Source: Marinomonas balearica
GTDB lineage: Bacteria > Pseudomonadota > Gammaproteobacteria > Pseudomonadales > Marinomonadaceae
Assembly: GCF_004362145.1 (NCBI RefSeq)
Contig: NZ_SNXC01000010.1
Span: 310,001 to 374,000, forward strand
DNA: 64,000 nucleotides
Direction of reading: 5' to 3'
The stretch's first letter is position 1, and the number at the start of each line of letters is the position of its first letter. The position numbers and the translations under genes are program-made. Shown here in pieces: positions 18,437 through 26,920 of this stretch. Below the pieces are notes generated by a model. It searched no databases. It was not told where the DNA came from and saw only the letters and a program-made list of their open reading frames with translations.

Positions 18437-19300
18437 ATGAGGTTAACACAAAGTTTCTTATCCAATATATCGGTAAGAAATGTCTCAAAAAGTACCACGG
18501 TGCATGCGGTGTTACTCGCTTATACCGTGATTGCCTTGTTTCCTATTTTGATCGTCATTGTCAATTCGTTCAAAGACCGCAAAGGTATTTTTCGTGACCC
18601 GTTGGCTTTGCCAACGAGCGATACGTTTTCAATGGTGGGATTTGAGCAAGTATTACTGAGGTCAGACTTCGGCTTATTTGCCTGGAATAGCATCATTGTC
18701 ACAGTATTAGCGGTCGGCTTAGTTCTTCTACTCGGTGCAATGGCGGCGTGGGCGCTGACTGAATACCGATTTAGAACGAACTTACTCATTACGTTTTTGT
18801 TTGCCATGGGAATTATGATTCCGATTCGCTTAGGCACAGTCAGTATTTTGCGTCTGATGGTCGAACTCAACCTGGTCAATACTTTGACGTCGTTGGTGTT
18901 GGTTTACATCGCACAAGGGCTGCCTTTGGCGGTATATATCCTGTCTGAATTTGTTAGAACGATACCAAAAGAGTTAGTTGAGGCTGCACGTTGTGACGCC
19001 GTCAGTGAGTATCGTATCTTCTTCAGTATTATTTTGCCTTTGCTGAAGCCTGCCATGGCAACCGTGGCCGTGTTTACCATGATCCCTATATGGAATGACT
19101 TATGGTTTCCGCTAATTCTCGCGCCAAGTGAAGAAACAAGGACGATCACGCTCGGTGTTCAGCAGTTTGTAGGGCAATATGTGACCAATTGGACTTCGGT
19201 ATTAGCCGCACTCACGATGGCGATCGTTCCTGTACTTATACTCTATACAATTTTTTCTAGGCAGTTAATTCGTGGCCTAACGAGTGGCGCGGTCAAGTAA
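18437..19300 (+). CDS. ABC transporter permease, MalG/UgpE type
   Basis: 287-residue second permease of the amino-sugar importer. The first membrane segment is VLLAYTVIALFPILIVIVNS and the EAA loop is EAARCDAVSEYRIFFSIILP (about 182-201). The ending RQLIRGLTSGAVK is the usual CUT1 MalG-type tail. It directly follows the first permease and precedes the ATPase by 30 bases. Confidence 0.92.
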   Translation: MRLTQSFLSNISVRNVSKSTTVHAVLLAYTVIALFPILIVIVNSFKDRKGIFRDPLALPTSDTFSMVGFEQVLLRSDFGLFAWNSIIVTVLAVGLVLLLGAMAAWALTEYRFRTNLLITFLFAMGIMIPIRLGTVSILRLMVELNLVNTLTSLVLVYIAQGLPLAVYILSEFVRTIPKELVEAARCDAVSEYRIFFSIILPLLKPAMATVAVFTMIPIWNDLWFPLILAPSEETRTITLGVQQFVGQYVTNWTSVLAALTMAIVPVLILYTIFSRQLIRGLTSGAVK

Positions 19301-19330
19301 CCGACTCCATTGCGACCGGAGGTATTCAAA

Positions 19331-20425
19331 GTGGCAAATTTACAACTTAAAAATGTGCAAAAGCGTTTCGGTAATGTGGATGTTTTGCATGGTATTGATC
19401 TTGATATTAAGGACGGTGAGTTTGTCGTTCTAATCGGTGAGTCGGGTTGCGGAAAATCAACGTTATTGAGATTACTCTCAGGCTTAGAAGAGATTTCAGA
19501 GGGGGATTTAATCATCGATGATCAGCGCGTAAATACGGCGCCACCGGCGAAGCGAGGTGTAGCAATGGTGTTCCAGTCTTACGCGCTATACCCGCATATG
19601 AATGTTTATAAAAATATGGCGTTTGGGCTCAAAATTGCGGGTCAAGACAAGGCATTTGTAAAAAGTAAAGTCACCGATGCGGCGAAAAAACTCAAAATAG
19701 ACCATTTGTTGGAGCGTTTGCCTCGCGAACTGTCAGGAGGGCAGCGTCAACGTGTTGCCATAGGTCGAGCGATTGTTCGAGAGCCGAAAGTGTTTTTGTT
19801 TGACGAGCCTTTGTCTAATCTCGATGCGTCATTGCGAGTACAAACACGTGTTGAGCTTGGGAAGTTACACCAAGAGCTAAAAGCGACCGTGATCTATGTG
19901 ACGCACGACCAAACCGAAGCAATGACATTGGGTGATAAAATTGTCGTCATGAATAAAGGGCGTATCGAGCAAGTTGGCGCACCTTTAGAGCTTTATCATC
20001 ATCCAAAAACGCAATTTGTTGCTGGCTTTATTGGTTCTCCGAAAATGAATTTCTTATCGGGGAAAATCCACCTTCAAGGCACAGAATCAACCCAAGTCAT
20101 GTTAGAATCCGGCCGCATTATTGTGGCATCGGTCGACAGTTCTCACCTGCATCAGGGACAAACGGTCACCATCGGATTGCGCCCAGAACATTTTAGTCGC
20201 CAGTGTGTGGACAATATTCTGGTCGGGCAAGTGTCTCTTGTAGAGCATCTCGGAGAAGTCTCTTACCTTTATATGGATTTAAACGGAGAGGGTGAGTTGG
20301 TGACGAAAGTGGACGGTGACAATGATCATCGCGCGGGAGATGAGCTTTCATTTGGGATCGATCCGCGTAAAGTCTATGTATTTGATGAGCAAGGGGCGGC
20401 GCTTGATAGAGTAAAGCTTCAATGA
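19331..20425 (+). CDS. ABC transporter ATP-binding protein, UgpC/MsmK type
   Basis: About 364 residues. Walker A GESGCGKST, signature LSGGQRQRVAIGR, Walker B VFLFDEP, switch His in VIYVTHDQTEAM. A C-terminal regulatory OB-type domain (MOI/TOBE) spans about residues 240-364, as in CUT1 ATPases. The best start is GTG at 19331 with GGAGG eight bases upstream; the frame extends to a TTG at 19310 that overlaps that ribosome site. It energises the permease pair above. Confidence 0.93.
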   Translation: MANLQLKNVQKRFGNVDVLHGIDLDIKDGEFVVLIGESGCGKSTLLRLLSGLEEISEGDLIIDDQRVNTAPPAKRGVAMVFQSYALYPHMNVYKNMAFGLKIAGQDKAFVKSKVTDAAKKLKIDHLLERLPRELSGGQRQRVAIGRAIVREPKVFLFDEPLSNLDASLRVQTRVELGKLHQELKATVIYVTHDQTEAMTLGDKIVVMNKGRIEQVGAPLELYHHPKTQFVAGFIGSPKMNFLSGKIHLQGTESTQVMLESGRIIVASVDSSHLHQGQTVTIGLRPEHFSRQCVDNILVGQVSLVEHLGEVSYLYMDLNGEGELVTKVDGDNDHRAGDELSFGIDPRKVYVFDEQGAALDRVKLQ

Positions 20426-20498
20426 CGTAATCTGATTATTGATATATGTACCGTAATGAAGAAAAAAATGGCACGGAGCGCCAGTTTAGGAAAAATAT

Positions 20499-21254
20499 AT
20501 GACAGCACATCGTGTAAATGACTTGTTTGGTAATCCTGATTCGCTTCGAGAGAAAGGCATTCCATTGTATATTCAAGTCAAAAAGGCCATTCAATCTGCC
20601 ATCGTAGCAGGTCGCCTTTTGAACGGAGACGTATTGCCACCTGAGCGAGACTTGGCTAAATATATGGATGTGTCGAGAGTAACTATCCGAAAGGCGATCG
20701 ATGAGTTAGTTAAGGAAGAAACGCTGACTCAGCGACAAGGCGCAGGCACCTTTGTAAGTGAGCGAGTGGAGCAACCCCTCAATCATCTACGCAGTTTCAC
20801 AGAAGTGATGCGTGACCGTGGTAAAGAGACCACGGCAAAATGGCTGGATCGATCTCTCGGTATTCCTCATGAAGATGAGCGCCAAGCACTTCAGTTAGAA
20901 CCTGATCAAGATGTTGTGCGTTTCTATCGTTTGCGTTACGCGGATGGTAAACCGATGGCGCTTGAACTTGCGACGGTTCCCAGTCATTACTTGGATAACC
21001 CTTTTGCGATTGATGGTTCGTTGTACGAAGTACTCGAAGAACAGGGAAAGCGTCCGGTACGCGCTTTCCAACGGCTGCGTGCAATTACAGTAGACGATCA
21101 GCGAGCACAACTGCTTGATATTCCAGAGCTTGCGGCGGTGCTGTATATAGAAAGGACTGGCGTCGATAAAGAAGGGGTGCCCGTTGAGTTTACGAGGTCG
21201 TGGTTTCCAGGAGACTCTTATGACTTTGTCGCTGAAATTCACGATACGCATTAA
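20499..21254 (+). CDS. GntR/HutC-family regulator, probable NagR
   Basis: 251 residues: N-terminal winged helix (PPERDLAKYMDVSRVTIRKA, about 45-65, then TLTQRQGAGTFVSE) and a C-terminal UTRA ligand-binding domain (about 105-245, ending SRSWFPGDSYDF-like). HutC-type proteins of this size next to nag genes (NagR, DasR) usually sense GlcNAc-6-P or GlcN-6-P. The gene follows the transporter operon by 73 bases and may be co-transcribed. The candidate target is the divergent region at 15948-16151. The specific effector is inferred. Confidence 0.88.
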   Translation: MTAHRVNDLFGNPDSLREKGIPLYIQVKKAIQSAIVAGRLLNGDVLPPERDLAKYMDVSRVTIRKAIDELVKEETLTQRQGAGTFVSERVEQPLNHLRSFTEVMRDRGKETTAKWLDRSLGIPHEDERQALQLEPDQDVVRFYRLRYADGKPMALELATVPSHYLDNPFAIDGSLYEVLEEQGKRPVRAFQRLRAITVDDQRAQLLDIPELAAVLYIERTGVDKEGVPVEFTRSWFPGDSYDFVAEIHDTH

Positions 21255-21303
21255 TGAGACGACAGATCTACGCGTCATTTTAAGCCATACATCATGAAAA
21301 AAG

Positions 21304-21340
21304 AAAAACCACGCCTGATTGATCAGGGTGGTTTTTTTTT
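21304..21340 (+). terminator. Rho-independent terminator after the GntR regulator
   Basis: AAAAACCAC, GCCTGA, loop TTGA, TCAGG, GTGGTTTTT: about 14 pairs with one bulged G, followed by nine T in total. It closes the rightward transporter-regulator transcript. Confidence 0.9.
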
Positions 21341-21374
21341 GGTTTTTGTCTTGGTTTTTATCTTTAAGTCGGAA

Positions 21375-21941
21375 CTAAGCGCGGCCTGTAAATTTACGCT
21401 CTTCAACGTTGACGCGTATGCGATCACCGGTCGAGATATGCTCAGGTACTTGTACCGTTGCACCTGTTGATAGCGTCGCAGGTTTCGTACGGGACGTAGC
21501 AGAAGCACCTTTGATAGACGGATCTGTTTCGATGACTTCTAGTTCAACAACCGTTGGCATATCCAAAGCCACTGGCGCATCGTCAACCAAGATGACTTGC
21601 ATGCCTTGAGTGTCTTCGTTTAAAAACAAGACTTCGTCGGCAATGGCTTCTTTGTTCAGGTTGTAAGGCGTGTAGTTTTCTTCATCCATAAATACGTATT
21701 CTTCGCCGTCGATGTAGGAGAAGTTCGCTGGACGACGAATAAGGTCAGCAAGGTCCAGCATTTCAGAATCTTTAAACGTTTCATCGATTTTACGGCCTGA
21801 TACGACATCGTACATGCGCATGCGGTAAAGGCTTCCGCCCGCACGGCCCTGCGGTACGGAGCGCTCGATGTCTTTAACAATGCATGTTTTGTCCTGATAT
21901 TGGATCGCCATGTTCTTTTTGATGTCACTTGCCTTTGGCAT
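21375..21941 (-). CDS. yeiP: elongation factor P-like protein EfpL (YeiP)
   Basis: 188-residue EF-P paralogue that binds ribosomes stalled on proline-rich or related sequences. The YeiP signature is present: [11 protein letters not shown] start, [18 protein letters not shown] (about 94-111) and the C-terminal [18 protein letters not shown], then [12 protein letters not shown]. The tip loop reads [14 protein letters not shown], with Arg rather than the Lys that EF-P uses for beta-lysylation. It starts only 35 bases after the LacI gene, so it may be read through from the ABC operon or from a promoter inside it. Confidence 0.94.
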   Translation of the reverse strand: MPKASDIKKNMAIQYQDKTCIVKDIERSVPQGRAGGSLYRMRMYDVVSGRKIDETFKDSEMLDLADLIRRPANFSYIDGEEYVFMDEENYTPYNLNKEAIADEVLFLNEDTQGMQVILVDDAPVALDMPTVVELEVIETDPSIKGASATSRTKPATLSTGATVQVPEHISTGDRIRVNVEERKFTGRA

Positions 21942-21976
21942 ATCAATTTCCTACTGATGTTTGTGTTGCAACGATG

Positions 21977-23101
21977 CTAATCGACTTCAGCGTATTGTTC
22001 CAGTGTAGATTCAGTGCTTCTAACCGTGTCACGCCATTTTGGGGTAGCTTGCAGTTTTGATCGCAAATCTCGTTTTTCAGTTTGGGTGTGGTTTTGACGC
22101 TCTGCGTCGGTGCTGGGTTCTTCGTTGCTTTCCTGATCGTTTAGGTTAACCTGATCACAGTTTAGAATGTCGGTCACACGTTCTGCGATGGCGTTATAAG
22201 GTTGTGCGAATGTTGTCAGGTTGTAGCTTTTCCAACTGGCTTGAGGAATGTCATCAAAGCCGAGCACACAGAGGTCGTTAGGAATGTCCACATCATACTC
22301 ATGAGTCGCCGTATCGATAAATCCACAGGCCACTAGGTCCGTAATACAGAAATAGCCGTCGTCTCGTGTTGGTTTCGATAACAATGTCGTGGCGGCGAGT
22401 TGTCCGTCTTCGTAATTTGTATTCTCACCCCGCCAGATAGTCAATTGCAGACCTCGTTCCTGTGCAGAGCGGATAAAAAAGCGTTCGCGGGCAAGCAAAC
22501 TAGGGGTTCCCTTTGAAGAGCTAATCAGTGTTAATGTCTGACAGCCTGCTTGAACGAAAAATTCGACCGCTTCCTGCATCGCCTGTGCATAGTCTATTTG
22601 TATGTGGTGCACGTCTTGTAGATCATTGTGGCGGTTGATCAGTATGACTTTTTGCCCCGCTTTTATACAGGACTGCACCATTTCTTCTGGTGGTGTTCCT
22701 GACATCACGATGCTGGCCGCCGCTCGGTAATGCAGCGCTCTATTGAGTGCTTCGCCTGCGCTGGTAGGGTCGGCACTGACATTAATAACCATGACCATAC
22801 GGCCATCTGCTTGCAATTGACGTGTTAACGCATCAAGCAAAAGGTTGTGATAGGGCTTATCAAGGTTTGCTGCGAGTAAGCAAACAGGGCGACTTTTTTC
22901 CTGAGACAAGCCACGTGCCAGATGATTGACGTGGTAGTTCAGCTCTTCGGCGGCGGCGAGCACTTTCTCCCGTGTCTTTGTCGACACGCTCGCGCCGTCG
23001 GTAAAGGTTCTTGAGACAGCCGAGCGCGAGACGCCAGCGAGTCGAGCGACATCAGCAGCGGAAGCCGCACGGCTTTTACTAGGGCCTTTCGGCTTGCGCA
23101 T
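21977..23101 (-). CDS. LacI-family regulator of ABC locus 1, with long C-terminal tail
   Basis: 374 residues. The HTH is at about 14-33 (AADVARLAGVSRSAVSRTFT) with hinge region YHVNHLARGLSQ, and a periplasmic-binding-like effector domain ends near residue 315 (GFDDIPQASWKSYNLTTFAQ). About 60 polar residues follow that ordinary LacI proteins lack (NDQESNEEPSTDAERQNHTQ region). It is the last gene of the minus-strand ABC operon, three bases behind the phosphatase gene. It probably binds the palindromes at 28807-28845. Confidence 0.9.
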   Translation of the reverse strand: MRKPKGPSKSRAASAADVARLAGVSRSAVSRTFTDGASVSTKTREKVLAAAEELNYHVNHLARGLSQEKSRPVCLLAANLDKPYHNLLLDALTRQLQADGRMVMVINVSADPTSAGEALNRALHYRAAASIVMSGTPPEEMVQSCIKAGQKVILINRHNDLQDVHHIQIDYAQAMQEAVEFFVQAGCQTLTLISSSKGTPSLLARERFFIRSAQERGLQLTIWRGENTNYEDGQLAATTLLSKPTRDDGYFCITDLVACGFIDTATHEYDVDIPNDLCVLGFDDIPQASWKSYNLTTFAQPYNAIAERVTDILNCDQVNLNDQESNEEPSTDAERQNHTQTEKRDLRSKLQATPKWRDTVRSTESTLEQYAEVD

Positions 23102-23104
23102 AGA

Positions 23105-23746
23105 TTAACTCTCTTTCGGTAGATAGGGGGTGATTCGTTTTACTTGTTCTGCGGCCCAACGTGCAGCGTCCACTAAGATCGGTTTCGGTGCTTCTGGCCA
23201 TTCTTCTTTAATCAGTTGTCTTGCTACTCTAATGTGATTGATGGCGGCGTCAAGGGTTGGATACGTTTCAGTCTCATCAAGGTGCAAAAGAAGTGCGGTT
23301 AAGGTAACGGAACGGCTGCGGCCACCACGGCAGTTGATCAAAATATTACCTGTGCCATTCCAAGGGTAGCTTGGTTTATCTGGCAACTCTTGATCAATGA
23401 CACTGCGCAGTTGATAGTATCCTGCCAGTATCATTGGGTGCGGATTACCGGGACCGTCTACAATACCATGCTTGTAGTATCGAACCGATGCCCAGCCGAA
23501 CGCTTGTACTTTGCTCAGTGGGTCGTTCTTTTCCACAATGTTTATATCTAGGTTGACTGCGCAGTTGAATACGGTACCGATATTGTGTTTTTTGAGTAAG
23601 CTTGGATCAGAAGCCGCTTGCTTATTACCAATGTACAGGTCGATGCCTCGGCCTAGAAAGTTTTCATGAATAAGGTGCATTGGTCCACGGGCTTCGTCCG
23701 CTTCTTGAAATACTTGCTTTTTGTTGGCTATTTCGACAGTGCTCAT
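23105..23746 (-). CDS. dual-specificity-phosphatase-like protein
   Basis: 213 residues with the Cys-based phosphatase loop CRGGRSRS (C-x5-R, about residue 148) preceded by NILIN in place of the usual VLVHC. The upstream Asp region is YYKHGIVDGPGNPHP, which offers a general acid. This is the DSP/protein-tyrosine-phosphatase fold. The substrate need not be a protein: the operon pairs it with an IMPase-like enzyme and an importer, so a small organophosphate is plausible. Its ATG overlaps the IMPase stop (ATGA). Confidence 0.82.
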   Translation of the reverse strand: MSTVEIANKKQVFQEADEARGPMHLIHENFLGRGIDLYIGNKQAASDPSLLKKHNIGTVFNCAVNLDINIVEKNDPLSKVQAFGWASVRYYKHGIVDGPGNPHPMILAGYYQLRSVIDQELPDKPSYPWNGTGNILINCRGGRSRSVTLTALLLHLDETETYPTLDAAINHIRVARQLIKEEWPEAPKPILVDAARWAAEQVKRITPYLPKES

Positions 23747-24552
23747 AAGCTGTCCTTCAGTTTCATATTAGGGTAGTTGATGCCTTCAATTGCGTTTGCA
23801 ATTAAAGGGGAAGACGCGATAACAGGGCCTTTCTTGGCTAAGTCGGCAACGGAATTTGGCCAATGACCTACGCGACCACCAGCTTCTTCGACGAGTAGCA
23901 TGCCCGCGACGCAATCCCAGCTGTTCATTGACAGTTCTAGGTACGCGTCAGACCATCCTTCTGCCACCCAGACCAACGCGAGACCGCCAGAGCCGCGACG
24001 ATGAATACTGGCGCCTTGTTCAAGTAAATATCGCTGGACGCTAAGGTGTTCGTCTATTGTTATGTTGCGAGACCAACCAAATTCCAGACTCGCTTGATCC
24101 AGCGAGGCGGTTTTTGAGGTGTGGATCGGCTGGTCATTTTTATAGGCACCTTTGCCTTGCTGAGCAAAGTAAATTGTCTTTAGTACTGGCTGAGCGATGG
24201 CGGAAAGTACCGCTCGTCCATTTAAACAAAATGCGATGATGACGCAAAAATGGGGCGTGCCTCGAGCGAAATTTTCGGTGCCGTCTATTGGATCGATAAT
24301 CCACGTCATTTCATTCGGCTCACCTCCTGTTTCCTCTCCCAATATCGCATCTTCGGGGAAGGCACGACTGATTTCGTCGCGAATTAGGTTCTCAACGGCT
24401 AGATCGGTTTCAGTAAGGTAATCTTGTGGACCTTTCAAGCTATAGTCGCCCGTGCTGCGATTGTTGTAGCCATCCAATGCACAATCAGCCGCACGTTGGA
24501 TAAGTGACTTCAAAAACGTTGCCCGAGTTTCAACCGTGTTTTTTATATTCAT
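23743..24552 (-). CDS. inositol-monophosphatase-family phosphatase (ABC locus 1)
   Basis: 269 residues, usual for Mg-dependent IMPase/HisN/CysQ-type enzymes. Metal sites visible are ILGEETGG (about 72) and WIIDPIDGTENFARG (about 87), with the C-terminal NSWDCVAGMLLVEEAGGRVG. Acceptor-recognition residues differ from SuhB (RRGSGGLALVWVAEG). The strong AAGGAGG before the ATG suggests high expression. Substrate unknown; context suggests a phosphorylated polyol or sugar brought in by the adjacent importer. Confidence 0.9.
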   Translation of the reverse strand: MNIKNTVETRATFLKSLIQRAADCALDGYNNRSTGDYSLKGPQDYLTETDLAVENLIRDEISRAFPEDAILGEETGGEPNEMTWIIDPIDGTENFARGTPHFCVIIAFCLNGRAVLSAIAQPVLKTIYFAQQGKGAYKNDQPIHTSKTASLDQASLEFGWSRNITIDEHLSVQRYLLEQGASIHRRGSGGLALVWVAEGWSDAYLELSMNSWDCVAGMLLVEEAGGRVGHWPNSVADLAKKGPVIASSPLIANAIEGINYPNMKLKDSL

Positions 24553-24591
24553 AAGCCTCCTTTTTATGGCATGTTTTTATGGCATGAAATC

Positions 24592-24613
24592 AGCAGGCCC
24601 TTAACGAGCCTGC
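24592..24613 (-). promoter_or_regulatory. intercistronic hairpin after the binding-protein gene of locus 1
   Basis: AGCAGGC, eight-base loop, GCCTGCT: seven perfect pairs between the binding-protein stop and the IMPase start, with no T-run. Likely an mRNA-stabilising or attenuating element. Confidence 0.6.
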
Positions 24614-24634
24614 TTCGGGTGTGCTGGCGTCGCC

Positions 24635-25741
24635 TTAAAGCTGACCTGCTCGCGCAAGGGCCCAAAGATCCTGCCAATCCTGACGGCTTGCCCAATCGTC
24701 TTTCGAGGTTGCTGGATTGTATTTAAAGAGTTGATCAAGATGAGCGGCAACACCAGAAGGTTCTTGTGTCGGAATCTTGTTGTCGATGTTTGTTGAAATC
24801 TTACCGTCGATTGCCTGAGGAGCGAAGCCTTCGCTGGTTAGCATGTAATGTACAAAGAGTTTCGCTGCATTCGGGCTGTCTGTGCCAGCCGTAATCATCA
24901 TAAACTTAGGATACAGCATGCCGACCATCGGTTTCATTGAGTCACAAATGCCTAACTTCATACCGTTTTTGTTTTCACGGAATTTCGCTGAGGACATGAT
25001 ACCAATGAAATTTTCTTTCGTATCGGGTGCGCCAACGGCGGAGGCAACATCACTATCCGAGTTAGTGAGCAATGGCTGATTACCAGCCAAAGCTGCAACA
25101 AAAGCCGCTGTTGCGCTGTCTAGGTCTGTTTTAAGCGGTTTTCCATAATGGGCTTCATAGGCCGCGGCAATGTCAGCATCATGATGCATGGCAAACTGAT
25201 TGAACCAGTCAGTGTAGATCGACTTGTTCAGAGGATCAGGCATCGCAATGTGACCCTTCCATTTTGGATCTGTCAGCGCCCAAATGTTATCTACTGGGCA
25301 ACTGTCGTTTAGTGCTGTGTTATATGACCAAACAACAGGTGAGGTTGATACTACCAATGGATCACGGAATTCCGCCGGAATCTTATCCGTCATATCGGCT
25401 GGCAAATAGCTCGTTGTGTAACCTGTAGCAAGCAACTGAACGGCAGCAGCGGGTACGTCGGAGATAATAACCACGTCGGATTTGACGTTATTGGCTTTGG
25501 TCTCGCCTGTTACCATTTTGATGTTTGCCCCTGCTTTTATTTTCGTCCCAGTTGTTTCAATTCCGTACTTCTTAGCAAAAGCGGCTGCTTGTTTTTTGAT
25601 TTTACCGGTTGAATCGAACACCGAAAGAGGTGGCTCGGCTTTAGCGGCTAGGATCAAGGCATCGATATTGAAATCTTCAGCCATCGCGGAGGTGGAAACA
25701 AGCGCACTGACCAAGAGTGCGTTAGCTGCATTACGAATCAT
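24635..25741 (-). CDS. ABC transporter substrate-binding protein, Fbp/AfuA type (locus 1)
   Basis: 368 residues with signal peptide (NALLVSALVSTSAMAED) and the type-2 solute-binding fold of the iron/thiamine/sugar-phosphate group (DVVIISDVPAAAVQLLATG, later PDPLNKSIYTDWF). It is followed by IMPase and phosphatase genes and encoded with a fused permease. AfuA-type proteins once annotated as iron binders are known to bind hexose phosphates, so a phosphorylated ligand is a reasonable inference. No tyrosine pair typical of ferric binding is obvious by eye. Confidence 0.85.
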   Translation of the reverse strand: MIRNAANALLVSALVSTSAMAEDFNIDALILAAKAEPPLSVFDSTGKIKKQAAAFAKKYGIETTGTKIKAGANIKMVTGETKANNVKSDVVIISDVPAAAVQLLATGYTTSYLPADMTDKIPAEFRDPLVVSTSPVVWSYNTALNDSCPVDNIWALTDPKWKGHIAMPDPLNKSIYTDWFNQFAMHHDADIAAAYEAHYGKPLKTDLDSATAAFVAALAGNQPLLTNSDSDVASAVGAPDTKENFIGIMSSAKFRENKNGMKLGICDSMKPMVGMLYPKFMMITAGTDSPNAAKLFVHYMLTSEGFAPQAIDGKISTNIDNKIPTQEPSGVAAHLDQLFKYNPATSKDDWASRQDWQDLWALARAGQL

Positions 25742-26916
25742 GGGGTGTCCTCAAGTTTTGTTTGAACGAAAGTAGGCGAAGCAAGTTCCGAATTGGAAGA
25801 CGAAACCATGACTTCAGGTTGTGCTTCGAGGGACAATCGATCCCCTTCAGCGGAAAATAAATGCACGGCGTGTGGGGCAACGTGCACGTAAACGACCTCT
25901 CCTTGTTTCCAGTGTGGCGGAGTCTGTGTCGTATGGACGAGGTGGTAGCCTTCGCTACCGGTTTCGTTGCTTCCGACATTCAGCTCAATAATCCACGCTC
26001 CGCCTGTCGGTAATATGTCGGTCACGGTTGCGAGCACACTGGATAAGCTGGCATCTCGTCGAAGGTCTATACCTTCTGGGCGTAGCCCCAGTTGAGCGCC
26101 AATCGGTGGTGTATCTTGGTAGCCTATTGCTTGTAAGAAGGTTTGCGCTGCGCTTGTATTGGCTGGGATCATGTTTATTGGAGGGTTTCCAATAAACTCG
26201 GCCACAAAACGGTTTGCTGGGCGTTCATATATATCGTCTGGTGTGCCAAGTTGTTGTAACTCGCCTTTGCTCATAACCGCAATCTTGGTGGCTAATGTCA
26301 TGGCTTCCCATTGATCGTGGGTAACAAAGACAATCGTGGTTCCAAACTCCTGATGCAGGCGGGTGAGTTCAGCGCGCATTGATAAACGAAGCGCTGCATC
26401 TAGGTTGGATAAGGGCTCGTCCAGAAGAAGAATCCCCGGATTCATCGCCAGTGTTCTAGCCAGTGCGACACGTTGTTGCTGTCCGCCAGAAAGTTGAGCA
26501 GGATAACGATCCTCTAAGCCTTCGATCTTAAGCATGACGATCATTTTCGCGACGCGCTCAAGGCGCTCTTCTTTGGACATGCCTTTTAATTTGAGGCCAA
26601 ATTCTATATTGCGGCTCACTGTCATATGAGGCCAAAGCGCATAAGACTGAAAGACTAAGCCGATATGACGTTTTTCAGGCGGTATGAAAATGCCTTTGGA
26701 AACGTTATCAAGCGGCTTGCTGTCAACGGCTATTTCCCCATCACTAAGGTGTTCAAGGCCTGCAATCATCCGCAGTATCGTCGACTTTCCGCAGCCTGAA
26801 GGACCGAGGACGCACATAAAAGCACCGTCTTCGATTTCCATCGATACGTTGTCGACAGCAGGTGGATGATCCGCGGTATAGCGTTTAGAAATATTGGTAA
26901 GCGTAATGTTCGACAT
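25738..26916 (-). CDS. ABC transporter ATP-binding protein (locus 1)
   Basis: About 392 residues. Walker A GPSGCGKST, signature LSGGQQQRVALAR, Walker B ILLLDEP, switch loop VFVTHDQWEAM, then a TOBE-type C-terminal domain. I use the ATG at 26916 (MSNITLTNISKRY); a TTG five codons upstream is possible. The frame overlaps the binding-protein start by four bases and begins four bases after the permease stop, so the three are translationally coupled. The end (about residues 365-392) is longer and more polar than in most homologues. Confidence 0.92.
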   Translation of the reverse strand: MSNITLTNISKRYTADHPPAVDNVSMEIEDGAFMCVLGPSGCGKSTILRMIAGLEHLSDGEIAVDSKPLDNVSKGIFIPPEKRHIGLVFQSYALWPHMTVSRNIEFGLKLKGMSKEERLERVAKMIVMLKIEGLEDRYPAQLSGGQQQRVALARTLAMNPGILLLDEPLSNLDAALRLSMRAELTRLHQEFGTTIVFVTHDQWEAMTLATKIAVMSKGELQQLGTPDDIYERPANRFVAEFIGNPPINMIPANTSAAQTFLQAIGYQDTPPIGAQLGLRPEGIDLRRDASLSSVLATVTDILPTGGAWIIELNVGSNETGSEGYHLVHTTQTPPHWKQGEVVYVHVAPHAVHLFSAEGDRLSLEAQPEVMVSSSNSELASPTFVQTKLEDTP

Positions 26917-26920
26917 ATGG

